Source of the DNA: UBA2040 sp963977135
Lineage (GTDB): Bacteria; Bacteroidota; Bacteroidia; Flavobacteriales_D; Crocinitomicaceae
Direction: 5' to 3'
DNA length: 64,000 nt
NCBI GenBank assembly: GCA_963977135.1
Contig: CAXBNN010000002.1
Location: 552,292 to 616,291 of the forward strand
Under the pieces are notes generated by a model. It worked only from the letters and a program-made list of their open reading frames with translations, had not been told where the DNA came from and made no database searches. The position numbers and the translations under genes are program-made. This document shows, in pieces, positions 36,450-44,549 of the stretch (within the stretch, counting starts at the first letter, position 1; every line of letters starts with the position of its first letter).

Positions 36450-36485
36450 TGACCTAAGTCAGCTTTCAATGTAACCCAAGTCACA
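36450..36485 (+). promoter_or_regulatory. Two Crp/Fnr-like boxes upstream of the CstB-like gene
   Basis: TGACCTAAGTCA (36450-36461) and TGTAACCCAAGTCACA (36470-36485) are near-palindromes whose centres are 22 bases, about two helical turns, apart. The second matches the perfect dyad TGTAACATTTGTTACA at 38051 in front of the sqr gene in 12 of 16 positions, including both conserved arms but one. Its centre is about 40 bases upstream of the expected transcription start, the class II activator position. Confidence 0.6.
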
Positions 36486-36506
36486 AACCATTCGAAATGA
36501 AGTCTC

Positions 36507-36514
36507 TACTTTTG
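36507..36514 (+). promoter_or_regulatory. -7 box of the CstB-like gene promoter
   Basis: TACTTTTG matches TAnnTTTG and lies 55 bases before the start codon, about 29 bases (box start to dyad centre) after the Crp/Fnr-like box centre at 36477. Confidence 0.55.
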
Positions 36515-36568
36515 TATAACGCTTAATGAAAAGAGCGCATAATAGAAACTCATTTAAAAGAAATACAT

Positions 36569-37981
36569 ATGAAATTAGAACAAATTTATACAGGATGCTT
36601 GGCAGAAGCTGCATATTACATTGAATCAAATGGCGAGGTTGCTATCATCGATCCGATGCGCGATACTGATCCTTATTTAGAGAGAGCAACAAACGACAAG
36701 GCAAAAATCAAATACATCTTTGAGACGCATTTTCATGCAGATTTCGTTTCGGGTCACATCGATTTAGCAAATAAAACAGGCGCGAAGATCGTTTATGGTC
36801 CAACTACCATGGAAACAAGCTTCGATAAAATCGTTGCTGAGGATGGTCAAATCTTTAAAGTTGGAGATGTCACTTTGGAATTACTTCACACACCAGGACA
36901 TACTATGGAAAGCTCAAGTCTTTTACTGCGTGATGAAAGCGGAAAAGAAGTAGCATTATTCTCTGGCGATACTTTATTTATCGGTGATGTTGGTCGACCA
37001 GATTTGGCGCAAAAAGTAATTGCAGATTTGACACAAGATAAATTGGCTGGACATTTATTCGATTCACTTCGAAATAAAATCATGCCCTTGAACGACGATA
37101 TTGTTGTGTATCCAAACCATGGACAAGGAAGCGCCTGTGGAAAGAACATGAGCAGTGAACGTTTTGATACCTTGGGTAACCAAAAGAAAACGAATTATGC
37201 TTTACGTCCAGATATGACGAAAGAGGAATTCAAGAAAGAAGTGTTGACTGGATTGATGCCGCCTCCATCTTACTTCCCTCAAAATGTTATGATCAATATT
37301 CAAGGATACGAAAGTCTGGATAATGTGATTAACCAAGGAACAAGAGGTTTGAACCCTATTGAATTTGAGGTAGTTGCAAACGAAACAAATGCTTTGGTTA
37401 TCGATACGCGTTCAGAAAAAGAATTCGTGAAAGGCTTTATTCCTGGTTCGGTTTTCATAGGAATAGACGGAAGCTTTGCAACTTGGTTAGGAACTTTGGT
37501 GCCTGATGTAAAACAAGAAATTCTTATCGTTGCGGACGAAGGTCGCGAAGAAGAAGTAATTACTAGAATGGCAAGAGTGGGTTACGACAATGCACAAGGT
37601 TTTTTAAAAGGCGGAATTGAAGCTTGGAGAAAAGCCGATATGCCTATTGAATCGATCACTTCAATTTCACCGGAGGATTTAGCGAAAATGAAACACGCAA
37701 AAATCGTTGATGTTCGTAAAGAAAGTGAATACAAAAGCGAACACGTGGTTGGAGCAACAAATGCACCCTTAGACTATATCAACGAAAGCATGAAGGATGT
37801 TTCCAATACAGAGAAAAGTTACATTCACTGTGCTGGAGGATATCGTTCAGTGATTTTTATTTCAATCTTGCAAGCGAGAGGTTACAAAAATTTAGTGAAC
37901 GTGCTGGGCGGTTTCAGCGCAATGAAAAATTCCAACGAATATGAATTGACGGAATATGTTTGTCCTACGACACTTTTGTAA
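36569..37981 (+). CDS. CstB-like persulfide dioxygenase-rhodanese (MBL fold + two rhodanese domains)
   Basis: This 470-residue protein has an N-terminal metallo-beta-lactamase fold with IFETHFHADFVSGHIDLA near residues 50-67, LELLHTPGHTMESSSLL near 103-119, ALFSGDTLFIGDVGRPDLA near 130-148 and VYPNHGQGSACGKNM near 180-194. This is the ETHE1/CstB persulfide dioxygenase set. A first rhodanese domain (about 265-360) lacks the catalytic Cys (LIVADEGREEEV); the second (about 375-465) has Cys421 in SYIHCAGGYRS. This MBL, pseudo-rhodanese, rhodanese order is that of Staphylococcus CstB, which converts persulfides to thiosulfate. It is paired with sqr downstream. Cytosolic. Confidence 0.92.
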   Translation: MKLEQIYTGCLAEAAYYIESNGEVAIIDPMRDTDPYLERATNDKAKIKYIFETHFHADFVSGHIDLANKTGAKIVYGPTTMETSFDKIVAEDGQIFKVGDVTLELLHTPGHTMESSSLLLRDESGKEVALFSGDTLFIGDVGRPDLAQKVIADLTQDKLAGHLFDSLRNKIMPLNDDIVVYPNHGQGSACGKNMSSERFDTLGNQKKTNYALRPDMTKEEFKKEVLTGLMPPPSYFPQNVMINIQGYESLDNVINQGTRGLNPIEFEVVANETNALVIDTRSEKEFVKGFIPGSVFIGIDGSFATWLGTLVPDVKQEILIVADEGREEEVITRMARVGYDNAQGFLKGGIEAWRKADMPIESITSISPEDLAKMKHAKIVDVRKESEYKSEHVVGATNAPLDYINESMKDVSNTEKSYIHCAGGYRSVIFISILQARGYKNLVNVLGGFSAMKNSNEYELTEYVCPTTLL

Positions 37982-38004
37982 AGATATTTCCTAAATGAAA
38001 TGAT

Positions 38005-38034
38005 AAAGGTTCTGTGTAAACAGGGCCTTTTTTT
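38005..38034 (+). terminator. Rho-independent terminator after the CstB-like gene
   Basis: The 11-bp stem AAAGGTTCTGT/ACAGGGCCTTT with two G:T pairs and loop GTAA (38005-38030) is followed by more T. It separates the CstB-like gene and sqr into two transcription units, which fits each having its own dyad. Confidence 0.75.
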
Positions 38035-38050
38035 ATTGCTTCTATGTACC

Positions 38051-38066
38051 TGTAACATTTGTTACA
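38051..38066 (+). promoter_or_regulatory. Perfect Crp/Fnr-like dyad upstream of sqr
   Basis: TGTAACATTTGTTACA is a 6-bp perfect inverted repeat (TGTAAC/GTTACA) with a four-base spacer, 50 bases before the sqr start. The same half-sites precede the CstB-like gene, which supports one regulator for sulfide detoxification. Confidence 0.7.
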
Positions 38067-38116
38067 AAGTTTCACGTTTAATTGTCTCATTTTTAACATG
38101 CTAAAACAGATTAGAC

Positions 38117-39412
38117 ATGAATAAAATTGTAATCGTAGGAGGTGGGACTGGCGGAATAATGTCTGCAGCTCAATTTCTTAAAAAAGGAAATGTAAAGGTG
38201 ACTCTTTTGGAGCCTGCTGAATTTCATTATTACCAGCCTGCATGGACATTGGTAGGTGCTAACACCTATAATTTCGAAAAAACCAAACGGACCATGGCAT
38301 CCGTTATGCCAAAAGGCGTAGAATGGATTAAAGAATTCGCCGATACTTTTGACCCAGAAAACAACACATTAACAACCAAAAATGGCCAGAAAATCACATA
38401 CGATTTCTTGGTGCTTTCTCCAGGTATCAAAATTGACAACTCTTTGGTAAAAGGTTTGCCAGAAGCGATTGATAAAGGTGTAGTTTGTAGCAACTATACA
38501 GACCCTAAATTCACTTGGGAAGTTCTTAAAAATTTTAAAGGAGGAACGGCGCTATTCACCCTGCCAGCAACACCAATAAAATGTGGTGGTGCTCCACAAA
38601 AAATTATGTATTTAGCGGAAGAGCACTTCCAAAAATCGGGGGTTCGAGCGAAAACAAATGTTGTGTTCGCACTTCCAGGCGGTGTAATTTTTGGTGTGAA
38701 ACCCATCGCTGAAACATTGATGAAAGTCGTGAAAAAGAAGGATATCAATCTTCGTTATCACCATACTTTGGTAGAAGTCGATGGCGATAAACAAATTGCC
38801 TGGTACAAAGTCACCAAAGATCCTGAGGCTGGAGGTTGCGTTGTGATGCAAGACCATTCTGACGGAAAAACGATTGACGAATCAATCAATTTCAATAACA
38901 AAGATGTTGAAATTAGTCGCGCAGACGGAATGTTCGGAATCCACTTCGATATGTTGCATTTGGCTCCACCACAAACGGCTCCAGATTTCATTAAAAATTC
39001 AGTTCTTGCCAATGAAGGCGGTTGGATAGATGTAGATATTCAAACCTTACAACATAATAAATACCCAAATATTTTCGGAATTGGTGATGCCGCTGCTCTT
39101 CCTACGGCAAAAACCGGCGCAGCAATACGGAAACAAGTTCCAGTTTTAGTCGGAAATATATCGTACTTAATTTCCCATAATAAAATGGGCGAAAAAACAT
39201 ACAACGGTTATTCTTCTTGTCCGCTGGTAACAGGTTACGGTAAAATGGTTTTGGCGGAATTCGATTACGATTCCAACTTTACACCCGATCCCAAATTGAA
39301 ACGTATGTTGATTAAAGATTCTTCCAAAGAACACCGCAGATTATGGTTTTTAAAGAAATACATTCTACCACATCTGTACTGGAACAAAATGCTAAAAGGT
39401 ATTGACGTTTGA
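38117..39412 (+). CDS. sqr: Sulfide:quinone oxidoreductase
   Basis: This 431-residue flavoprotein has an N-terminal FAD motif (IVIVGGGTGGIMSAAQFLKK, residues 4-23), FHYYQPAWTLVGAN near 36-49, FLVLSPGIKI near 96-105, and the FAD-closing segment NIFGIGDAAALPTAKTGAA near 317-335. Redox cysteines are Cys156 in TPIKCGGAPQKIM and Cys368 in YSSCPLVTGYGK. This pattern fits the type II-like (mitochondrial SQRDL-like) enzymes. It oxidises sulfide to persulfide/polysulfide, passing electrons to quinone at the membrane. The CstB-like gene just upstream would oxidise the persulfide further. Confidence 0.92.
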   Translation: MNKIVIVGGGTGGIMSAAQFLKKGNVKVTLLEPAEFHYYQPAWTLVGANTYNFEKTKRTMASVMPKGVEWIKEFADTFDPENNTLTTKNGQKITYDFLVLSPGIKIDNSLVKGLPEAIDKGVVCSNYTDPKFTWEVLKNFKGGTALFTLPATPIKCGGAPQKIMYLAEEHFQKSGVRAKTNVVFALPGGVIFGVKPIAETLMKVVKKKDINLRYHHTLVEVDGDKQIAWYKVTKDPEAGGCVVMQDHSDGKTIDESINFNNKDVEISRADGMFGIHFDMLHLAPPQTAPDFIKNSVLANEGGWIDVDIQTLQHNKYPNIFGIGDAAALPTAKTGAAIRKQVPVLVGNISYLISHNKMGEKTYNGYSSCPLVTGYGKMVLAEFDYDSNFTPDPKLKRMLIKDSSKEHRRLWFLKKYILPHLYWNKMLKGIDV

Positions 39413-39481
39413 TTTTATAGGAACTAAGAATAGTTTTTAGCGAGAGCCGTAAACGGGTGAAGTTGTTATCAATTGCTTTTT

Positions 39482-39489
39482 TATCTTTA
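39482..39489 (+). promoter_or_regulatory. Possible -7 box of S41 peptidase gene
   Basis: TATCTTTA is one base off TAnnTTTG and lies 17 bases before the start. The identical octamer lies at similar distance before the paralogue at 62525 (62498-62505) and before the minus-strand peroxidase gene (62302-62295). Confidence 0.35.
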
Positions 39490-39505
39490 TGAAAAAAAAG
39501 TATAC

Positions 39506-40909
39506 ATGCTAAGCACCTTTTTGCGGCTCATTTTTTTTATTTGTCTTTGCGTTTCTTCTTTGGCATTTGGACAAAATTTCTTGAAGAGCGATTTATTAGT
39601 TGACCTTCATTTCATGGATTCAGCCTACCGATGTGGGCATCCGATGAATGCCATTACAACTGTTCCTTTAGATTTTACAAACTCCATAAATCGAGTAACG
39701 GAAAAACTTCCAGATACGATTACGAAAATTCAATACGAAAATGCCGTCCGAGAAGTTCTGATGGATGTTCGATGCTCGCATACGAATGTTGATTCTTGGA
39801 GTAAAGCAACTCCTAGAAAACAGATTCCAACTAAATTATTTCCCTTTCATGCTTTCAGCAATGGCGAGAAAATTTGGGTGAGTGCGAAAGTGAATGATAG
39901 TGTTCAATCTACTTTGCAGGCTGGCTATGAAATTATTTCCATCAACGGGAATAGAATGGACAGCGTTTTGCCTGTATTAAAGAATTATCACCCACAAGAT
40001 GGAAGTGGGTACGACCTTTCCACACAAATGGTAAATGAAATGTTCCCTGGTTTGTACGCTAAATGTTTCGATAGAGATTCAGTTTTCAATGTGGTGTACA
40101 AAGATGAAGACGGAAGAATTCAAAAATCTGTTGAAAAAGGTTGGCCCTTTGAAAAAAGAAAAGAGGAGGAAAAGGAAGCGGATGTGCAAGGAAAAAAAGC
40201 TTATCTTTCCTTACTAAATGATTCCATTGCTTATCTGCGCATTCAAGAGATTCAATCCAAAGAGCAGGAATTTTATGACCGCGTATTTCAGCGAATAGAG
40301 GATAGAAAATTACATTATTTAATCATTGATTTGCGCAATAATACGGGTGGTTCGCTTTTTAGTTCGGCTGATTTAATCAGCTATTTATCACCTGATACTT
40401 GCTCCTTCTCAATTACTTTCCCTAAAAATAACTTGCGCCCATTCATGAGTTGGAAATATAAACGTAAAAGCAGATGGAACAACTTCCGTTGGAAATTATA
40501 CAAGAAATTTGATCACGAAAAAACAGATGAAGGCACTGTTTTTACAAGTTACATTTATCCCAAAGGGCGACTTGGTTACAGAGGGAAAATTTATATTTTA
40601 ACGAATGGATTTACTGCTTCAGGAGCAAGTTTTATTACCTCTTATGCGCGACATTATGGACATGCAGTGGTTATTGGTCAGAAAACTGGTGGTGGTGAAT
40701 TTTGGAATAGCGCAGGAACCTATCCGCCTATCAAACTACCAAAATCAGGACTGAAAATTCAAAGTGCTACAACGCACATGAAAACAGATTTCAAGGCGAA
40801 TCATTACAACGGCATTGTGCCTGATTTTCTTATCAAATACGATGCTGAATCTTACGGTGTTCGTGATTTGGAAATGGAAACAGTATTCGAATTAATCGGA
40901 AATAAATAG
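39506..40909 (+). CDS. S41 family peptidase (C-terminal processing peptidase-like), paralogue 1
   Basis: The protein has 467 residues. The ATG at 39506 starts a signal peptide (MLSTFLRLIFFICLCVSSLAFGQ); the TTG at 39473 would add an unlikely leader. A helical N-terminal part (LLVDLHFMDSAYRCGHP, QYENAVREVLMDVRCSH) is followed by a PDZ-like segment (GYEIISINGNRMDSVLPVL) and the tail-specific protease domain: YLIIDLRNNTGGSLFSSADL near 266-285 and TNGFTASGASFITSYARHYG near 356-375 with the likely Ser nucleophile in TASGAS, then VVIGQKTGGGEFWNSAG. It is expected outside the cytoplasm. A paralogue, about 45% identical by eye, lies at 62525. Confidence 0.87.
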   Translation: MLSTFLRLIFFICLCVSSLAFGQNFLKSDLLVDLHFMDSAYRCGHPMNAITTVPLDFTNSINRVTEKLPDTITKIQYENAVREVLMDVRCSHTNVDSWSKATPRKQIPTKLFPFHAFSNGEKIWVSAKVNDSVQSTLQAGYEIISINGNRMDSVLPVLKNYHPQDGSGYDLSTQMVNEMFPGLYAKCFDRDSVFNVVYKDEDGRIQKSVEKGWPFEKRKEEEKEADVQGKKAYLSLLNDSIAYLRIQEIQSKEQEFYDRVFQRIEDRKLHYLIIDLRNNTGGSLFSSADLISYLSPDTCSFSITFPKNNLRPFMSWKYKRKSRWNNFRWKLYKKFDHEKTDEGTVFTSYIYPKGRLGYRGKIYILTNGFTASGASFITSYARHYGHAVVIGQKTGGGEFWNSAGTYPPIKLPKSGLKIQSATTHMKTDFKANHYNGIVPDFLIKYDAESYGVRDLEMETVFELIGNK

Positions 40910-40910
40910 C

Positions 40911-41141
40911 TTATTTCATCTTCTCTTCAAACGCTTTTACTAGTTTTTTTGCCTCTTCTAATTGATCTGTGTTGACATAAATTTGAGCAAAACCAGACGA
41001 TCCAAATCCTGCGTGTAAACCGGCATCTTTATCACTTCGAACTTTCGTTACAATACCTGCCTCCTCTAATTCAACTTTCAATAAAGAGCTTAAGAAATCT
41101 GTTCCTGTATAAACTCTCTCTGTTTTTTCTTCTTCACTCAT
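40911..41141 (-). CDS. DUF2007-type small protein
   Basis: The protein has 76 residues from the ATG at 41139-41141; the longer frame from 41177 adds an unconvincing leader. The core (RVYTGTDFLSSLLKVELEEA, GIVTKVRSDKDAGLHAGFG, then FAQIYVNTDQLEEAKKLVKA) is the DUF2007/putative signal-transducing small domain, whose role is unproven. It is convergent with the S41 peptidase gene (one base apart). Confidence 0.75.
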   Translation of the reverse strand: MSEEEKTERVYTGTDFLSSLLKVELEEAGIVTKVRSDKDAGLHAGFGSSGFAQIYVNTDQLEEAKKLVKAFEEKMK

Positions 41142-41287
41142 ACAAGTAAGATACGAAAATTTTGGAAGATTATTCAAATTGAAATAAAAAAAGAAAACCG
41201 GGATTTTAAACGATTATCGGATTACCAGGATTACAGACTTTGTGTTGTGCGAATTTCCTATTCAAAAAATCGTGGTAGTCCATTATT

Positions 41288-41310
41288 CCCTGTCTGCCGA
41301 AAGGCAGGCA
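41288..41310 (-). repeat. Short dyad repeat element, copy 2
   Basis: CCCTGTCTG-CCGAAA-GGCAGGCA is the inverted partner of 36085-36107; it is a hairpin-forming sequence with surrounding words (TTTAATCGTG) seen in other Bacteroidota intergenic repeats. Confidence 0.6.
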
Positions 41311-41342
41311 TTTAATCGTGCTTTAAAGAAAAATTCTTGTTT

Positions 41343-42257
41343 TTACTCCCCTTTTTTCTTTCCCCAATTTGCCAACTCTTCTTCTGACAATAGATTTGGG
41401 AAGAACTTACGTTGTTGGTATTTCGGATGTAAGTATTTTTTCCATTCGCTTCCTCCGGTAGCTTCTTTTGCTTTTGCATCGCCACGAGAATCTAGGTAAT
41501 GTTGAGCAGTTTCCAGATGAACCAATGGCCATGCAACGTTGTACAAATAATCAAATTCCTTCAATTTTGCCGTAAACTCTGCACTTGGATTTTTTACAGC
41601 CGCAGCCTTTTCTTGTATGGTGTTTCCCTGCATCTTTTTGGCAAGTGCGGTTAGATCTTCCAAATATTTTCCTTCAAACAAACGCAAGGTCAATGACTTT
41701 TCTCCTGTTTCACGGTTTGTTCCCGCATCTTTCCAATAAATTTGCTCGAAGTAATCTTCAACAGTTGGATTCGGCTTCAATCGAGATTTGCCAGCCTCAT
41801 TGATCAAATTCTCCAACTTCGTACAATAGATTTCTATGAAACGAAACTGTGCACTTTGGAATCCACTTGCTGGTGTTAATGTAGCTCGGAATGTATTGTA
41901 GTCATCGTAGTTCATTCCGTATTTCATTACGTCAAACGAATTGATGAGCATCAAGGTATAACGATTCAACCTTTCCAATTTATCCAACCAAACTGATTCC
42001 ACAACTTCACCTTCTAACAATTGTTTCAATTCATGAACCATCATTTTCAAGAACAATTCCGTTACTTGGTGATACATGACAAAAATCTCCTCGTCTTTAA
42101 AATCAGTCCTTGGTTTTTGTAAAGAAAGCAAGGCGTCAACATCAATGTAATCCCAATAGGTAATTGGTTTTGCGTGCAACAAACCTTTCATATAGGTTTC
42201 GCTGTTTTCTCCTAGTTTGTCGTACTTTTTTTTGATGTCGTCGTTTAAATTGCTCAT
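41343..42257 (-). CDS. kynA: Tryptophan 2,3-dioxygenase
   Basis: This 304-residue enzyme opens the indole ring of L-tryptophan to N-formylkynurenine with a heme cofactor, the first step of the kynurenine pathway. YWDYIDVDALLSLQKP near residues 34-49, EEIFVMYHQVTELFLKMMVH near 56-75, LINSFDVMKYGMNYDDYNTF near 104-123, and TLTPASGFQSAQFRFIEIYC near 126-145 are family signatures, and VHLETAQHYLDSRGDAKAKEATGGSEW near 245-271 includes the heme-ligand His and the substrate-binding Thr loop. It lies two bases downstream of an Rrf2 regulator gene and is likely co-transcribed with it. No other kynurenine gene is in the window. Confidence 0.94.
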   Translation of the reverse strand: MSNLNDDIKKKYDKLGENSETYMKGLLHAKPITYWDYIDVDALLSLQKPRTDFKDEEIFVMYHQVTELFLKMMVHELKQLLEGEVVESVWLDKLERLNRYTLMLINSFDVMKYGMNYDDYNTFRATLTPASGFQSAQFRFIEIYCTKLENLINEAGKSRLKPNPTVEDYFEQIYWKDAGTNRETGEKSLTLRLFEGKYLEDLTALAKKMQGNTIQEKAAAVKNPSAEFTAKLKEFDYLYNVAWPLVHLETAQHYLDSRGDAKAKEATGGSEWKKYLHPKYQQRKFFPNLLSEEELANWGKKKGE

Positions 42258-42259
42258 TT

Positions 42260-42694
42260 CTAATTTTTTAAAAAAGTTAGTTTGTTGCTCAGTCCTTTGG
42301 ATAACTCATCCACTTTGGTGCTTTCCAACATAAACCGTAAATCTTGACGAATAGCTTTAAAACTATCGTGCATGGGACAAGGTTTTTTTTCATCGCAGTT
42401 TTTTAATCCTAAACCGCAACCTGTGTATATAGAATCTCCGTCAATCGTTGAAACAATATTGGCCAAAGTCAATTTTTTCAACCCTGCTTTTTCCAAGTAA
42501 AAGCCTCCGTGTGGACCTTTTTTAGAGTTTAAAATTCCACCTCGAACCAGTTGCTGCAAAATCTTCGCTGTATAGGGTGTTGGTGAATCAATTTCTTCCG
42601 AAATATCAGTAAGACTTACTCGTGAATGTTCATCCATCTGCTGGGCTATATACACAGTTGCCTTTATTCCATACTCACACGCTTTTGAGAACAC
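42260..42694 (-). CDS. Rrf2 family transcriptional regulator
   Basis: The protein has 144 residues. The start is the GTG at 42694, because the family N-terminus (MFSKACEYGIKATVYIAQQM) begins exactly there. A winged HTH is at about residues 25-55 (VSLTDISEEIDSPTPYTAKI, LQQLVRGGIL). Three cysteines in TGCGLGLKNCDEKKPCPMHD (Cys x6 Cys x5 Cys) are placed like the cluster ligands of IscR/NsrR, so it probably binds an iron-sulfur cluster and senses NO or redox state. A TATATTTG -7 box precedes it. It forms an operon with tryptophan 2,3-dioxygenase. Confidence 0.9.
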   Translation of the reverse strand: MFSKACEYGIKATVYIAQQMDEHSRVSLTDISEEIDSPTPYTAKILQQLVRGGILNSKKGPHGGFYLEKAGLKKLTLANIVSTIDGDSIYTGCGLGLKNCDEKKPCPMHDSFKAIRQDLRFMLESTKVDELSKGLSNKLTFLKN

Positions 42695-42709
42695 TTATCG
42701 GTTTTTTAT

Positions 42710-42717
42710 CAAATATA
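42710..42717 (-). promoter_or_regulatory. -7 box of the Rrf2-kynA promoter
   Basis: On the minus strand TATATTTG matches TAnnTTTG exactly, 15 bases before the GTG start at 42694, giving a very short leader. Confidence 0.5.
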
Positions 42718-42765
42718 AGAAAAGCAGAATAATAAAAGATTATTTTGTCCGAATATTTTTTGCCA

Positions 42766-42798
42766 TAAAAAAAGTCCGACAGTTTTCACCATCGGACT
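42766..42798 (-). terminator. Rho-independent terminator after the MbnP-like gene
   Basis: On the minus strand the stem AGTCCGA/TCGGACT (42798-42773) with a 12-base loop is followed by a T run (42773-42766), 20 bases after the stop at 42818. Confidence 0.75.
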
Positions 42799-42817
42799 CT
42801 CAAAGTATTTTGTTGAA

Positions 42818-43786
42818 TTAGTTGTTCACTATTTTAAAAGTCTTTTTCTCGTTGTCTTTTGTCTCAAGAATCAACATAAAAATTCCGCTTTCATCAAGCG
42901 TAATATTTGATTGACCTGCTCCTAATTGAACGTCCATTTTTTGAACAATTTGTCCTTGTGCATTAATAATAGTAGCTTGACCTCCAATAAATTCAGAAGG
43001 AGTTTCTATTGATATTTTTCCTTGAGAAGGTATTGGGTAAACTTTTACATTTTCAAGAGAGATAGATTCCAATCCAGCAACACTTTGTCCTGCCGAGAAA
43101 ACAAAATCTCTAAAGTTTCCTATCATTTGTGCAGCTTGTGCATTCGTCGCGTGAACGATGAGACCAGAGCTAATATTAATATCTCTTAAACCTTCCGTGT
43201 AGTCTGCTTTAATACTAATTACCTGTCCTCCGTTGATAGCTTCTCCAGAAGCCATAACCGTTGTTTCAAAATAGTTTTGGTTACCTAAACCGTGTAATTC
43301 AGTCGTTTGATTCAAACTTGGTCCAGAAAGTCCTTCCAAAGCAATGAATCTATAACCTGATGCCCACCCCCAATGCATTGAAGGGTTTTGAAAAGACAAA
43401 GGTGAACTTGAAGGTTGTAAAGATGGATCTGCTGTGTTTACAGGTTGGTAAACGCCAATATGAAATTTGATTCCTTCAATTGACGTAACATTCAACGATC
43501 CCAATGGAATAGATGTATAATTTTCTGCATTTACCAAGGCGATTACATTATCATCAACTGCTAAAACCTGACCTCCATCGTGAATTACAGAAAAGCGAGT
43601 GATGTAATATTCCATTCTCGACAACTTGAAGTCATTGCCCAAATTGTTTTGAGCATTTTGATTCATTTGAAAATCATTTGCCCCCAATTTATGGTCAATT
43701 ACTAATGTTACCTCTGTTTGACTATTTGCCAAAAATCCGATGAATAAAAAGCACACAGAAAGTATGATTAAAGTAAATTTTTTCAT
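42818..43786 (-). CDS. MbnP-like copper-associated protein with T9SS type A sorting tail
   Basis: This 322-residue protein has a signal peptide (MKKFTLIILSVCFLFIGFLANSQ), a beta-rich domain that matches MbnP (FKLSRMEYYITRFSVIHDGG near 51-70, IKFHIGVYQPVNTADP near 105-120, and SMHWGWASGYRFIALEG near 136-152), and a type A sorting tail (VKVYPIPSQGKISIETP to KTFKIVNN). MbnP proteins are secreted or periplasmic copper-binding partners of MbnH, a di-heme peroxidase relative that oxidises a Trp of MbnP. Trp138 and Trp140 here are candidates. The sorting tail puts this copy on the cell surface. It is divergent from the copper operon, and di-heme peroxidases lie at 60106 and 61280. Confidence 0.83.
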   Translation of the reverse strand: MKKFTLIILSVCFLFIGFLANSQTEVTLVIDHKLGANDFQMNQNAQNNLGNDFKLSRMEYYITRFSVIHDGGQVLAVDDNVIALVNAENYTSIPLGSLNVTSIEGIKFHIGVYQPVNTADPSLQPSSSPLSFQNPSMHWGWASGYRFIALEGLSGPSLNQTTELHGLGNQNYFETTVMASGEAINGGQVISIKADYTEGLRDINISSGLIVHATNAQAAQMIGNFRDFVFSAGQSVAGLESISLENVKVYPIPSQGKISIETPSEFIGGQATIINAQGQIVQKMDVQLGAGQSNITLDESGIFMLILETKDNEKKTFKIVNN

Positions 43787-44005
43787 GGTTTTATTATTTT
43801 AATTGATTTTAAAGATACAATATCTTCGCGTAAAAAGTTGATGATTAGGAATTTATTATTGTAAACCTACCATGCGTTTCATCCCCGAAGGCAGTTATAA
43901 TCAATTTAATTTCAATGTGTTATTTGTGCAATAGTTATACAGCCGTTGTGATTCTGGGAGATGTAATCAATTGTTAATACAGGCTGATTTCTCCTCAAAA
44001 ATTCG

Positions 44006-44013
44006 TAACTTTG
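44006..44013 (+). promoter_or_regulatory. -7 box at the head of the copper operon
   Basis: TAACTTTG matches TAnnTTTG exactly, six bases before the ATG at 44020, so the transcript would be almost leaderless. Confidence 0.5.
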
Positions 44014-44019
44014 AGTGTT

Positions 44020-44403
44020 ATGCGCAATTGGATTTTAATATCAATGGTACTCACTTGTCTCACTATGAGTTTTGATACTGTCGCTTGTGGAAATTCAAAT
44101 AAAGACACTAAAAAAGAAAAGGCAAGCAATAAGAGCTGTTGCTCATCTGAAAATTCCGGTCAGGAAAAAAACTGCTGTTGTTCTGATTCCGATAGCCAGA
44201 AAAAAGATTCTAAAGAATGTGATGGGAGTTGTAAACACAAGGGATGCAATTCTTCAACTATCTCTAGCTATTATTTAAATTCTGAAGAATTTGTTCCAAT
44301 CACTCCAATCATTTTTATAGAAGAAGTTCAGAATTTATGGAGCTATTCTCAATCAAAAATTAGTCCTGTTTATCTCGCAATTTGGCAACCGCCAAAGATA
44401 TAA
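44020..44403 (+). CDS. Small Cys-rich secreted protein (metal-binding candidate)
   Basis: The protein has 127 residues. The ATG at 44020 is preferred over the TTG at 44011 because it starts a signal peptide (MRNWILISMVLTCLTMSFDTVAC). The mature N-terminal half is full of Cys, Ser and Lys: NKSCCSSENSGQEKNCCCSD, then ECDGSCKHKGCN, about ten Cys, like a metallothionein-style copper binder. The C-terminal half is ordinary (YYLNSEEFVPITPIIFIEEV to IWQPPKI). It is a small, poorly conserved type of gene that often sits next to copper-resistance genes. Function is inferred from composition and place. Confidence 0.7.
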   Translation: MRNWILISMVLTCLTMSFDTVACGNSNKDTKKEKASNKSCCSSENSGQEKNCCCSDSDSQKKDSKECDGSCKHKGCNSSTISSYYLNSEEFVPITPIIFIEEVQNLWSYSQSKISPVYLAIWQPPKI

Positions 44404-44549
44404 TCTCTTCACTGGATAGCCAAAAGTGCGTCCAATTCAAAACAATATCCAATAACTTAAAATTAATTAAAAGTATTTCACCTTAAGCGGTTCGATATGC
44501 TCAATACTAATCTGGGACAATCTTTTTTGATCCCACAAAAAATATAAAT

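Noticed and set aside
36050..36450. Possible gene in the repeat-rich gap before the CstB-like gene
   Set aside because: All frames are broken by stops, and the sequence consists of intergenic repeats.
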